A stretch of DNA of 33,422 bases from assembly GCA_021772055.1 (NCBI GenBank), contig JAETNR010000049.1, positions 1-33,422 on the forward strand, given 5' to 3'. The notes under the pieces were generated by a model. That model was not told the origin of the DNA, did no database searches, and was given only the letters and a program-made list of their open reading frames with translations. Positions within the stretch are counted from its first letter, which is position 1, and each line of letters begins with the position of its first letter. A program made the position numbers and the translations under genes. Source of the DNA: Blautia sp. Its GTDB lineage: Bacteria > Bacillota > Clostridia > Lachnospirales > Lachnospiraceae. Shown piece by piece: positions 1 to 8,133 of the stretch.

Positions 1-63
1 AGCTATTTTCGTACCAGATACAGAGAAATGTCCATCCGTTTGGCCCATTCTGCTGAGATATAA
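1..63 (+). CDS. C-terminal tail of a probable transposase, cut by the window edge
   Basis: An open frame enters from the left edge and ends at TAA (61-63). The last residues read YFRTRYREMSIRLAHSAEI, basic and arginine-rich as in many DDE transposase tails. I cannot assign an IS family from 20 residues. The context supports a mobile element: about 40 bp further on, the opposite strand carries a hydantoinase start that is abruptly broken, as if this element had inserted there. It could instead be the end of an unrelated gene. Confidence 0.4.
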   Translation, partial: SYFRTRYREMSIRLAHSAEI

Positions 64-110
64 AGCTAAAAAATCCTTGAAAAATAAGGGAAAAAGACTT
101 GACTAAATAG
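1..110 (+). mobile_element. Probable right end of an insertion sequence disrupting hyuA
   Basis: The stretch runs from the transposase-like tail through an AT-rich trailer (64-102) to the point near 103-118 where the opposite-strand HyuA reading frame stops matching its family. The exact terminal repeat and target duplication cannot be seen, because the other end lies outside the window. The boundary is inferred from loss of hydantoinase homology. Confidence 0.4.
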
Positions 111-222
111 GGAGGTCATTGGTTGTAAGTACCTTTGTTGAAAAATATTCTCCGGTCTCTTCATCAATCCTTACAATATCGGTAAAGGTACCTCCGATAT
201 CGGCTGACAAACGATATGACAT
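103..222 (-). pseudogene. Truncated hydantoinase/5-oxoprolinase (HyuA-type) N-terminus
   Basis: Reading leftward from ATG 222-220, behind a strong AAGGAGGG ribosome site (233-240), the frame encodes only 39 residues before TAG (105-103). Residues 8-15 are DIGGTFTD, the hallmark phosphate-binding motif of the ASKHA-fold hydantoinase A/oxoprolinase family. The segment KVLTT near residues 30-34 also matches the family. Intact members run to about 520-700 residues and use ATP to open hydantoin or oxoproline rings. Here the frame ends where a putative insertion sequence begins. It is the last gene of the leftward sugar operon, 31 bp after the binding-protein gene, so the operon probably once had a hydantoinase-type step that is now lost. 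Confidence 0.8.
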
Positions 223-253
223 CTCTATGATTCCCTCCTTTTATTCCAGTGTT

Positions 254-1507
254 TTAATTCGCTGCTGCCGCAAAGCTCTCATCCAGGCTCTTGCACAGGC
301 CATCCAGATCCAGTTCGTCTTCCAGAGTGTATTCTGCAATCGTTTCATAGAAAATATTGTAATATTCCTCTGCAAAAATCACGATACCGGAGCTGTTCCA
401 TGTATGTTCTTCATCATAAGACTGGATATCCGCAAGTCCCGCAGAAAAGCTTAAATCCACATCCTTCACGGTAGAGATTTTGAATCCGTTGGTCGCATAG
501 CTCTCGCCGGATTCTTTGCTCAACAGATAAGTGTAAAAGCGTTTTCCGGCTTCCATCTTCTTCTCATCCTTGCTGTTGTACAGACAGATGCCGTTGCCGG
601 GTCTCATGATCATGATCGCGCCGTCAGGATCCTCAGTGGTAGGCATTGCAAATACACGAACTTCACAGTCAGGATTTTTGGAAGTGATTCCGTCAATCGC
701 CCAGGAACCATTTGCTGTCATAGCAGCTTCTCCATATGCAACCATATTCTGTGCCGTATCCCAGTCTGTACCAAAGGGATCGTCACCCCAGTATTCTTTA
801 AAGCTGAAATAATTGGTGATTGCCTCTTTAAACAGATCATCATCTGAGAACGTAGAAGTAAGTTCCATCTTATCCGTAAACCATGTTTCTGTTCCAAACA
901 GCGGGAAACCGGAAACATCCACATATTCCTGAAGCCCCCATAAAACCTGCATCGGAGCTGCAAAAGGCTGTATTCCGTTTTCCGTAAGGGTCTCACAGAT
1001 TTTTCTCAGTTCAGAAATTGTGGTCGGCACTTCCAGTCCGTATTCATCAAAAATTCCCTTGTTATAGAAAATCGCATATCCATTGGTGTCCAGCGGAATG
1101 GCATACTGAACGCCGTCTACCTGTCCGTCTGCCAGATATCCTTCCTGAATGTTCTCGATTCCTTCCATCTCGGAAACGTCATAGAGATGACCTGCTGCCG
1201 CATATTCCTGATAGCTGGACTGTCCTGCCAGGTCAAAGATCATCGGTGCATCGTCAGAAGCAATCTTAGTTTTTAATGTCTGATCGTAAGAATCATAAGT
1301 CACTGTTTCAATAGAAACTTTCACATCCGGGGTGGATGCATTGAAATTCTCTACCATTTCATTCATCCACTTTTTTATTCCCTCCTCCTCAAAGTGATTC
1401 AGCCAGATAATCTCCGTTACCTCACCTTCTGCCTGAACAGGAACTGCCATTGCTGCCACCATTGATCCTGCACAAAGACCTGCTATGATTTTTCTCCATT
1501 TTTTCAT
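254..1507 (-). CDS. Sugar ABC transporter substrate-binding protein (family 1, CUT1)
   Basis: This 417-residue extracellular solute-binding protein captures the sugar or oligosaccharide for the adjoining permeases. A basic start, a hydrophobic core and a VQA|EG site near residue 26 form a Sec signal peptide. There is no lipobox cysteine at the cleavage site, unusual for a Gram-positive binding protein, so membrane anchoring is unclear. The segment after the signal (ITEIIWLNHF-like) and a central NGSWAIDGI motif fit family 1 binding proteins. A good ribosome site, GAAAGGAAGG, precedes the ATG. It follows the MalG-type permease by about 60 bp. The substrate cannot be told from sequence; the upstream glycosidase suggests a beta-galactoside or similar glycan. 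Confidence 0.9.
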   Translation of the reverse strand: MKKWRKIIAGLCAGSMVAAMAVPVQAEGEVTEIIWLNHFEEEGIKKWMNEMVENFNASTPDVKVSIETVTYDSYDQTLKTKIASDDAPMIFDLAGQSSYQEYAAAGHLYDVSEMEGIENIQEGYLADGQVDGVQYAIPLDTNGYAIFYNKGIFDEYGLEVPTTISELRKICETLTENGIQPFAAPMQVLWGLQEYVDVSGFPLFGTETWFTDKMELTSTFSDDDLFKEAITNYFSFKEYWGDDPFGTDWDTAQNMVAYGEAAMTANGSWAIDGITSKNPDCEVRVFAMPTTEDPDGAIMIMRPGNGICLYNSKDEKKMEAGKRFYTYLLSKESGESYATNGFKISTVKDVDLSFSAGLADIQSYDEEHTWNSSGIVIFAEEYYNIFYETIAEYTLEDELDLDGLCKSLDESFAAAAN

Positions 1508-1569
1508 TTTTGTTACCTTCCTTTCTTTTAATTTTCACTTTATTATAAGCAGCCTAACATGTTTATCTT

Positions 1570-2403
1570 TCAGTTCTTCACCGCTCCTGCCGAAATCCCC
1601 TCTACCATATATTTCTGGGTTGCAACAAAAAAGATAAGGATCGGGATCATACAGAGAAGGGAAGATGCAAATGCAACTCCATAATTCGATGTATGCTCAC
1701 CAAAGAAATAGTATTGTTTTACCGTCAGCGTTCTGACTTCCTCCTTCTGCAAAAGAATCATGGATATATTAAAGTCATTCCACAGCCAGAGCACATGGAG
1801 CGTTGCCACTGTTACCGTAATCGGTTTCAGCAGGGGAAACACGATCCGGAAGAAAATTTTGAAAGCCCCGCAGCCATCGATCATGGCCGCCTCCTCAAGC
1901 TCCCTGGGTATGGACTTCACAAAACCTACATACATATAGCTGGCATAAGCAACGCTGGTTCCCGTCAGAATGATGATCATTCCCAGATGACTATTCATAA
2001 GGTTTAATGACTTATACATTTTATAAATTGGAATCATCAGTATCTGAAACGGAATCATCAGTGAGCCAAGGAATATTTTATCCAGAAACCGCAGGCTCCG
2101 GCACCTTTCTGAATTCCTCGCAATGGTATGACCTGCCATAGAAGAACAAACAACGATCAAAAACACCGAGGGAAAGGTTACAATACAGCTGTTGAGCAAA
2201 GCCCGCGAAAAATCACTTTTCTGAATTGCCTGGATGTAATTATCAACATTAAGCGTCGCCGGAAGACTCAGTACAGATTTCGCTATCTCACTCTGGGATT
2301 TGAAGGATGTAAGGATTGCCATACCAATAGGGAAGCAGAACGCAAACATCAATATCAGCGTTATCATGGCAAGTCCTGCCTTTTTTGCCTTTTTCTTTGC
2401 CAC
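1570..2403 (-). CDS. Sugar ABC transporter permease, MalG/AraQ type
   Basis: This 277-residue inner-membrane permease is the second subunit of a CUT1 sugar importer. It has about six membrane helices, starting at residues 10-32. The EAA loop (about residues 171-191: EEAAMIDGCGAFKIFFRIVFP) docks the ATPase. It starts at GTG (2403-2401), and the G is shared with the TAG stop of the preceding permease, a one-base TAGTG overlap that implies translational coupling. No ATPase gene is present in the operon. Such Firmicute importers usually borrow a shared MsmX-like ATPase encoded elsewhere (family knowledge). Confidence 0.93.
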   Translation of the reverse strand: MAKKKAKKAGLAMITLILMFAFCFPIGMAILTSFKSQSEIAKSVLSLPATLNVDNYIQAIQKSDFSRALLNSCIVTFPSVFLIVVCSSMAGHTIARNSERCRSLRFLDKIFLGSLMIPFQILMIPIYKMYKSLNLMNSHLGMIIILTGTSVAYASYMYVGFVKSIPRELEEAAMIDGCGAFKIFFRIVFPLLKPITVTVATLHVLWLWNDFNISMILLQKEEVRTLTVKQYYFFGEHTSNYGVAFASSLLCMIPILIFFVATQKYMVEGISAGAVKN

Positions 2404-3266
2404 TATACATCAACCTCCCTCTTCCTGAAAAATGATGAGACGAGATTCCCAATGATCACAAGGAAAAGAACAAATATCAGAGAAATTGCCTCTCCATATC
2501 CGGCTTTGTTATATTCGTACAAATTCTCAAAAATATAAATTGATATTGTCCTGGAATATCCAGCCGGACCACCTCCCGTACTGGACAGTGTCATGGCAAA
2601 TTCCCGCAGCCAGCTTGTCAACGAAATCGTTACACAAATTGAAAATGCAGGCATAAGCATGGGAAGCGTGATATTGAAAAACTGCTGCCGCGCATTAGCT
2701 CCATCCGCTCTGGCGGCTTCATACAGATCCATCGGTACACTTTTCAGTCCGGCAAGATAAATCAGCATATTGGTCCCACAGGTGTTCCATACCCCCATCA
2801 CCGTAATTGCAGGAATAACCCAGTCCTTGTTTCCCAGCAGGCTCTTGATATGGAACAGATCCGGAAATACAGACCGATAGATAAAGCCCCACAGAAATGA
2901 GGTCAGGATTGCGCTGAAGCATACTGGAATAAAGAATATGATCTTTGCCAGTCCGCTCAGCTTTCCCAACTTCTGGTTCACCAACAGAGCCAGCCCCAGA
3001 GAGGCCGCATTACTAAGCGCGGTACCAAGAGCAGCAAAAACCAGCGTATTTCTTATGGGTGCCATGATTCTCCTGTCATGGAACAAATTGATAAAGTTCT
3101 TGAAACCCACGTAATTATAATCTGTGGTAATTCCGTTCCAGTCTGTAAACGCAATATTGATACCCATAAAAAGGGGAATGACGATTGCAAAAGCAAAAAA
3201 GCCAACTGCCGGAACTGCAAAAATATATTTTGCCAGATGATTCATTCTCAATTTTTTACGCTTCAA
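2403..3266 (-). CDS. Sugar ABC transporter permease, MalF/UgpA type
   Basis: This 287-residue permease is the first membrane subunit of the CUT1 importer. Helix 1 spans about residues 14-36. The EAA loop lies near residues 182-203 (YEAARADGANARQQFFNITLP), followed by further helices and a basic C-terminus. It lies 13 bp after the glycosidase gene and overlaps the next permease by one base. Together with that permease it forms the heterodimeric channel served by the binding protein at 254-1507. Confidence 0.93.
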   Translation of the reverse strand: MKRKKLRMNHLAKYIFAVPAVGFFAFAIVIPLFMGINIAFTDWNGITTDYNYVGFKNFINLFHDRRIMAPIRNTLVFAALGTALSNAASLGLALLVNQKLGKLSGLAKIIFFIPVCFSAILTSFLWGFIYRSVFPDLFHIKSLLGNKDWVIPAITVMGVWNTCGTNMLIYLAGLKSVPMDLYEAARADGANARQQFFNITLPMLMPAFSICVTISLTSWLREFAMTLSSTGGGPAGYSRTISIYIFENLYEYNKAGYGEAISLIFVLFLVIIGNLVSSFFRKREVDV

Positions 3267-3279
3267 TTTCTTCCCCTTT

Positions 3280-4905
3280 CTAATCCAGGTTCAGCACTGC
3301 ATGGACAACCCCAGTATCATAGTGAACCCAGATTCCATAATCTGCTTCATCACCAGTTCTGGCACGCTCTGCCTCATAGATTCCATCACTGCCCATATGC
3401 CCCTCCGAAAGCTCCAGGTATTCCTGGTGGCGCAGATTCTGAAAGTTTGAGATTCGAACCCCTGTCGTCATAAGCTCGATTGCCTGCTTTCGAATGAGAT
3501 TCAGGCGAAAACCTTCTCCCACAACATAAAAGCTGCCTTTGCCTTCATAAATAATGAATCCTTTTGCCCGAACCTGATAACACTCTTCACTGGTATGAGC
3601 TGCATCCATATACGGCTTTTGTCCATCTGAATAATCATCCTCCAAAGGATTCGTAAAAACCGCTCTTCCCACAAAGTCACCAAAGTCAAAATACTGAGCG
3701 CTGCTGCCTTCATATTGTGTGACCGTATAAAAAGCATCTGTCCCCTGATACTTTTCAATCAATGGAACTCCTTCCTTAAGAATCTTCACCAGGTGGCAGA
3801 ATTCCCTGCTTTCTTCCCGGATGAATCCGTCACCGTCAAGCATATGTTCGATTCCAAAACAGTGGACACCGCACAGGCCATGTTCTCCGACCGCATGGAC
3901 CACGTTGACTGCACTCAAAGCAGAGTACCCTGTTTCCGGTATGTACAATGGATTGTCCTTCCGTGCGTATCTTCCGCACACTTCATCGTAAGAACGAAAA
4001 TCTTTAAAATAGTTATCCGGACATACCGCCTCAATGGAAGGGGCCAGATATTTCCAAAGTCCCAGGACCTTACTGACTGCGCCTCCGCACGGATAATCGA
4101 TTCCCGGAACCCGGTTATACATTTCCCCCAGCCATACGTTAGTATAAACGGGAAGATTATAAATTTTTCTTCCGGCCTCGGCCACCTGATTGATATATAC
4201 TGCAAATGCGTACGCTGTACACAATTCAGCACTGTCATTTCCAAAAAGTTCCTGCCAGTTTCCTGATTTTTTTCCGCCGTTTTCTTTCCAGCTCCTGGTC
4301 ACAGGGTCTTCCGGTGCGCCTTCCCGGTTCAGCCACTCCAGAACCTTTTCCGGCACATTCTCTCTGTAAATTTTTTCACCAGAAAGAGAATAATCTCTCG
4401 GTGTTCCCAGATGTCCGGCTTCATTTTCCACCTGAACCCCCAGCACTATCCCTTTCCTGTCCCTCCCTTTCAGATATCTCATCAGATTCTCAAAAGCCCT
4501 GCATTCAGCTTTCAGGCTCTCCACACAATGAGGAGATAACGCCATGATTTTTTGGTGCACAACGGTTTCCGCACGAATATAACGTTCCGTCTGAGTTTTC
4601 ATCCAGTCGGGAATATACTGGGAGGTTCCGTTTTTCCATGCCCCAAACCAGAGAAGGATTAAACGTTTTCCGTGTCTTTCCGATCCTCTTATCAGCATGT
4701 CCACCTGGCTGAAATCATATTTTCCCTCTGACTTCTCCATTTTATTCCAGTGAACCGAAGCTGCCAGTGTATTAAACCCGATGATATCCGCTGCTTTCCA
4801 ATTCTCTTCCATAATTTCTTCAGATAAGGAATTAGAGTTTCTAACCTGTGCCCCCACTGTAAAATAGTTTTTACCGTTTACTTTAAATAACCCCTGTAAT
4901 CTCAT
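3280..4905 (-). CDS. Glycoside hydrolase, GH35/GH42-like beta-galactosidase
   Basis: This 541-residue cytoplasmic (no signal peptide) TIM-barrel glycosidase resembles DUF5597-type beta-galactosidases. Visible signatures are the catalytic acid/base pair N-E in VQVENEAG (about residue 162) and a candidate nucleophile glutamate in YIPETGYSA (about residue 324). Barrel motifs near the start (GFNTLAASVHWNKME) match GH35/42 enzymes, and the C-terminal part fits the DUF5597-like accessory domain. I chose ATG 4905-4903, behind a GAGGAAG ribosome site, over an in-frame TTG three bases earlier. It overlaps the reductase gene by 23 bp, implying coupled translation. Its likely role is to cleave the imported beta-glycoside inside the cell. 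The exact sugar is not determinable. Confidence 0.85.
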   Translation of the reverse strand: MRLQGLFKVNGKNYFTVGAQVRNSNSLSEEIMEENWKAADIIGFNTLAASVHWNKMEKSEGKYDFSQVDMLIRGSERHGKRLILLWFGAWKNGTSQYIPDWMKTQTERYIRAETVVHQKIMALSPHCVESLKAECRAFENLMRYLKGRDRKGIVLGVQVENEAGHLGTPRDYSLSGEKIYRENVPEKVLEWLNREGAPEDPVTRSWKENGGKKSGNWQELFGNDSAELCTAYAFAVYINQVAEAGRKIYNLPVYTNVWLGEMYNRVPGIDYPCGGAVSKVLGLWKYLAPSIEAVCPDNYFKDFRSYDEVCGRYARKDNPLYIPETGYSALSAVNVVHAVGEHGLCGVHCFGIEHMLDGDGFIREESREFCHLVKILKEGVPLIEKYQGTDAFYTVTQYEGSSAQYFDFGDFVGRAVFTNPLEDDYSDGQKPYMDAAHTSEECYQVRAKGFIIYEGKGSFYVVGEGFRLNLIRKQAIELMTTGVRISNFQNLRHQEYLELSEGHMGSDGIYEAERARTGDEADYGIWVHYDTGVVHAVLNLD

Positions 4906-5878
4906 CAATCTTCCTCAGTTCTTCCTGACTAAACGGCGCACTCTCTACCACTTTGATATTATCCAGGATCTGCTGCGGCCTGGAAGCTCCGATCAGAACA
5001 CTTGTGACTACATCATCTTTCAGAATCCATTTCAGTGCCATCTGCGCCAATGTTTCGCCTCGCTCTTTTGCAAGATTGTTCAGTTTTTTGCTCATCTGCA
5101 CTTTTTCTTCTGTCACGTTGTTTTCGCCAAGGAACCGGCCGTCTGTGCGGACCCGACTGTCAGCAGGAATCCCATTCAAATAGCGATCCGTAAGAAGGCC
5201 CTGTGCCAGAGGGCTGAATGTAATGATACCCTTGCCCATATCTGCAGCGGCATCTTTTAACCCGTTTTTTTCGATGGTTCTGTCATAAATGGAATACCTG
5301 TTCTGATTGATTACAAACGGGCACTTCAGTTCTTCCAAAATCCGGCACGCTTTTTTCATTGTCTCTCCGTCATAATTGGAAAGCCCCACGTACAGCGCTT
5401 TGCCGCTTCTTACTGCCTGCGACAATGCTCCCATGGTCTCTTCCAACGGTGTTTCCGGATCCATGCGATGGTGATAAAAAATATCTACATATTCCAGGCC
5501 CATCCGTTTCAGACTCTGGTCCAGGCTGGCCAGAAGATATTTTCTGCTTCCCCAGTCTCCGTACGGTCCATCCCACATAGTATATCCGGCCTTTGTTGTA
5601 ATGATCATCTCATCCCGGTATTCCATAAAATTTTCTTTCATGATCCGTCCGAAATGAATCTCTGCAGCTCCCGGCTCCGGCCCATAATTATTTGCCAGGT
5701 CAAACTGGGTAATGCCGTTGTCAAACGCTGTAAAACAAAGGTTTTTCATATTTTCGTAAGAGGCGGTATCTCCGAAATTATGCCACAGCCCAAGAGATAC
5801 CTGCGGCAGCATCAATCCGCTTTTGCCGCAGCGGATATACTTCATTTCCGAATATCTTTTTCCATTTGCCTTATACAT
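4883..5878 (-). CDS. Aldo/keto reductase, YghZ-like
   Basis: This NADPH-dependent oxidoreductase has 331 residues from the chosen start. The aldo/keto reductase tetrad is visible: D60 and Y65 (FDLANNYGP), K96 (TTKAGY) and H137 (FYHHRMD). The C-terminal cofactor loop GASRPQQI matches the YghZ/AKR14 subgroup (L-glyceraldehyde 3-phosphate reductase) and related beta-subunit-like reductases. The start at ATG 5878 has an AGGAGAG ribosome site eight bases upstream; a longer in-frame start at 5899 would include that site in the coding sequence. Within the operon it probably reduces or oxidises a sugar released by the downstream glycosidase (inference). Confidence 0.88.
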   Translation of the reverse strand: MYKANGKRYSEMKYIRCGKSGLMLPQVSLGLWHNFGDTASYENMKNLCFTAFDNGITQFDLANNYGPEPGAAEIHFGRIMKENFMEYRDEMIITTKAGYTMWDGPYGDWGSRKYLLASLDQSLKRMGLEYVDIFYHHRMDPETPLEETMGALSQAVRSGKALYVGLSNYDGETMKKACRILEELKCPFVINQNRYSIYDRTIEKNGLKDAAADMGKGIITFSPLAQGLLTDRYLNGIPADSRVRTDGRFLGENNVTEEKVQMSKKLNNLAKERGETLAQMALKWILKDDVVTSVLIGASRPQQILDNIKVVESAPFSQEELRKIDEITGVI

Positions 5879-5926
5879 ATCATTCACTCTCCTGCACATG
5901 ATAATCTGTTTTTATTATCTATCCTT

Positions 5927-6571
5927 TCAGATATCCTGAATATCCTGATGTAATAACTCGATTGCTCCATCCAGATCCTTCTCCACAAGTTTCTGATAGA
6001 TTCGCATATGGGAAACCCCGTCTGCCGGAGCATCCATACTGCTTCTGGAATTCCATATATGCTGAGCGTATACTCTTTTTTCCATGTCCATACATTCCCG
6101 CAGAAATTTCAGCAGAATATAATTTTCAGAAAAGGAAGCCAGCATCAGATGAAATTCTGCATTATCATCCCATACATCCCATAAATTCATATCACTCTGT
6201 GATACAGTTTTATCAATCTGCCCCTTCAGACTGGAAATTTTTTCTTCTGTCAGCTTTAGAAACGATGTCTTCAATGCCTCTGTTTCCAGCAGCCGCCGGA
6301 TTCCTATAACTTCTTCCGCCTCTTTCTCTGTCATATGAATCACCACATATCCATATCTTGGAACGCTTCGAATGATTCCTTCGCTACATAGCTTGATCAG
6401 CGCTTCTCTGACAGGTGCTTTACTGACTCCAAACAGTTCTACCAGCTTACTTTCCGTCAGAACCTGCTCCTCTCCGGGCGGATTTTTAATAATCATCTCC
6501 AGAATCTTGTCATGAATCCTATCCGAAAGACACTCTTTTTTTTTCGACGTTAATCCATTTACTAACTCCAT
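5927..6571 (-). CDS. GntR-family transcriptional regulator, FadR/FCD subgroup
   Basis: This 214-residue regulator has an N-terminal winged helix (about residues 14-80), with the recognition stretch LTESKLVELFGVSKAPVREA and the wing GIIRSVPRYGYVV typical of GntR proteins. An all-helical FCD ligand-binding domain follows (about 85-210), including the metal/ligand region DDNAEFHLML. ATG 6571 has GAAAGG upstream; an in-frame ATG at 6622 would add 17 residues but has a weaker site. It sits inside the sugar operon, so it most likely autoregulates it. A tandem ATTAGTAAT candidate operator overlies the operon promoter at 7961-7985. Confidence 0.9.
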   Translation of the reverse strand: MELVNGLTSKKKECLSDRIHDKILEMIIKNPPGEEQVLTESKLVELFGVSKAPVREALIKLCSEGIIRSVPRYGYVVIHMTEKEAEEVIGIRRLLETEALKTSFLKLTEEKISSLKGQIDKTVSQSDMNLWDVWDDNAEFHLMLASFSENYILLKFLRECMDMEKRVYAQHIWNSRSSMDAPADGVSHMRIYQKLVEKDLDGAIELLHQDIQDI

Positions 6572-6632
6572 GTGGTTATTTACCTTTCTATTTTTTGTAT
6601 TGCAAAGTTTATCCCCACTCATTCATTTCTTT

Positions 6633-7610
6633 TCAGATACTTCTGGCAGCTTCCACAACCCAACGGATTCTTTCCCAGTCTATTTTGGAATCAACGGTAC
6701 AGTCTCCTCCAAGCATCATGCCTGTTTTTCCATGATTCAAGATCATATTTCTGGTATATTCCTGCAGTTCTTCTTTTGTCCCTGTATAGATAATTCCCTG
6801 CTGTGAATTCTCATCCCAGTGTGTCTCAAAACCTCCCAGTGAGGTTCTTCCATTGATAAAATAGCGTCCTTCCTCCAATCCCATGCCTTCAACATGAACC
6901 GCCCAGTTCACAACCTTTGCAGGATACTCTCTCCACAGTGACAGCCGGTTTCTGATCCCGTCAAAACCACACATATGGAGGATGTTATTATCCGAAAAAC
7001 GGTTCGCATGCTCCAAAACATATAAATCGCTGGGGGCAATGATATTTCTGTATTCTTCCGGGATAAAACGGTCGTGCTCTCCGCCCTGTACACAGTAATA
7101 AATTCCATCGCATCCTGCTTCTGTAATCAGCAGTTCAGCCAGAAGGGCGTTTGTCTGTGCGATCACATCCAGTGCGTGCATAACAGCATTTTTATCCTTC
7201 CTGATATACTCCATCACTTCCCCGTCTGTGATCCCCTGTTCCTTTGCCCCGAAGCGTATAGACGAAAAAGGTGCAAATACGTTATAAAATACGCAGCGTT
7301 CCTTTCCGATGTCAACCACGATTGCTTTCGCTCTCTCCACCTGTCCTCTGATAAACGGATGATCCGGTTTCAATGGCTCCATCTTTTTCCAGTTACTGGA
7401 ATCATGAATTTCCGGCAGCGGGTACGGAAAAAAGCCATCGCACATGATCTTAACAAAATCCAGATCCGTCTCCCTGTAATATTTCAGATGTGCCTTCACA
7501 CAAGTCTCTCCGGATGCTTCTTCCCCATCAAAATGGAACCAGAATCCTACAGGTACGTGATCCACCTCTTTTTTATTCATTGCATTCAAAACTCTTGTTC
7601 TTTTATCCAT
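6633..7610 (-). CDS. URO-D superfamily methyltransferase, MtaA/CmuA-like
   Basis: This 325-residue TIM-barrel protein belongs to the uroporphyrinogen decarboxylase superfamily. It carries the zinc motif H-x-C...C of methylcobalamin:thiol methyltransferases: H212 and C214 in LHMCGF, and C304 in GGDCTV near the C-terminus. True haem-pathway decarboxylases lack this trio, so a methyl-transfer role with a zinc-activated thiol is more likely than haem synthesis. No corrinoid protein gene lies nearby, and the methyl donor and acceptor are unknown. It lies 15 bp after the desulfidase remnant and is followed by the GntR regulator, in the sugar operon. Start ATG 7610 has an AAAGGAGAAG ribosome site. 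Confidence 0.8.
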   Translation of the reverse strand: MDKRTRVLNAMNKKEVDHVPVGFWFHFDGEEASGETCVKAHLKYYRETDLDFVKIMCDGFFPYPLPEIHDSSNWKKMEPLKPDHPFIRGQVERAKAIVVDIGKERCVFYNVFAPFSSIRFGAKEQGITDGEVMEYIRKDKNAVMHALDVIAQTNALLAELLITEAGCDGIYYCVQGGEHDRFIPEEYRNIIAPSDLYVLEHANRFSDNNILHMCGFDGIRNRLSLWREYPAKVVNWAVHVEGMGLEEGRYFINGRTSLGGFETHWDENSQQGIIYTGTKEELQEYTRNMILNHGKTGMMLGGDCTVDSKIDWERIRWVVEAARSI

Positions 7611-7625
7611 CTCTTCTCCTTTCTT

Positions 7626-7930
7626 TTATCGCTGCACCATCATATCCAAAATCACCTGATCTGCATCTGTCATTCCACGATTTCCCAGTTCCCCCCAAAG
7701 ATTCCCAGTGAAGCTGCCATTTCCAATCCCACCATGTCTGTTCCGGGAATTCCTACTCCCATAGCATTTTTCAGAATATTCCTGCTGACATTTACCTTTG
7801 CCTTTATCGGTACTGCTCCCAGAACTGCTTTTGCCTTTGCCGCTGCGTATGCGATTGCAACCGGTTCTGTACATCCAAGTGCCGGAACCAGTTCCTTTTT
7901 TAAGATATTTAACATTTGGCGTTCAGTCAT
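7626..7930 (-). pseudogene. Internally deleted L-cysteine desulfidase/serine dehydratase-like gene (CyuA/YhaM family)
   Basis: ATG 7930 opens a frame of 86 residues. Its start, LKKELVPALGCTEPVAIAYAAA, breaks into LKKELVPALGCTEPV and following residues typical of the UPF0597/CyuA family N-terminus, including the iron-sulfur-region CTEP motif. The frame stops at 7670. In another frame the same DNA continues as GMTDADQVILDMMVQR to TAA at 7628-7626, which resembles the normal C-terminus of the same family. Intact members have about 430 residues, so roughly 300 residues appear to have been deleted near 7680-7700 with a frameshift. It still stands first behind the operon promoter and has a GGGGG ribosome site, so it is probably transcribed as a short leader-like frame. 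Confidence 0.75.
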
Positions 7931-7960
7931 TTCTTACCCCCGCATTCTCGCTCGCTGTTC

Positions 7961-7985
7961 TTATTACTAATCATATTACTAATAA
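7961..7985. promoter_or_regulatory. Tandem ATTAGTAAT operator candidate over the operon promoter
   Basis: Two copies of the near-palindrome ATTAGTAAT (plus strand ATTACTAAT at 7963-7971 and 7975-7983) lie 12 bp apart, slightly more than one helical turn. They straddle the -10 element of the leftward promoter, a position suited to repression. The GntR protein encoded in the same operon is the obvious candidate binder (inference). Confidence 0.55.
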
Positions 7986-7998
7986 TATCAGATGTCAA
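7970..7998 (-). promoter_or_regulatory. Sigma-A promoter of the sugar operon
   Basis: Leftward promoter with a perfect -35 TTGACA (7998-7993), an exact 17-bp spacer and -10 TATGAT (7975-7970). Transcription would begin near 7963, about 33 bp before the desulfidase remnant. A 12-bp perfect palindrome, CTGAATATTCAG (8009-8020), lies just upstream of the -35 element. Confidence 0.75.
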
Positions 7999-8133
7999 GA
8001 TATTTTTTCTGAATATTCAGCTATATTTTTATAAATATCCAATTATGTGAAACTATTATCAAAAATCAAATCATTTGTTATACCAAATTCAAAAGCTATT
8101 GTGAAATGAGGCGGCCCTTTCATTCATTCCAAT

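Noticed and set aside
6633..7610. Haem-pathway uroporphyrinogen decarboxylase (hemE)
   Set aside because: It carries the HxC...C zinc site of methyltransferases and sits in a sugar operon with no haem genes.
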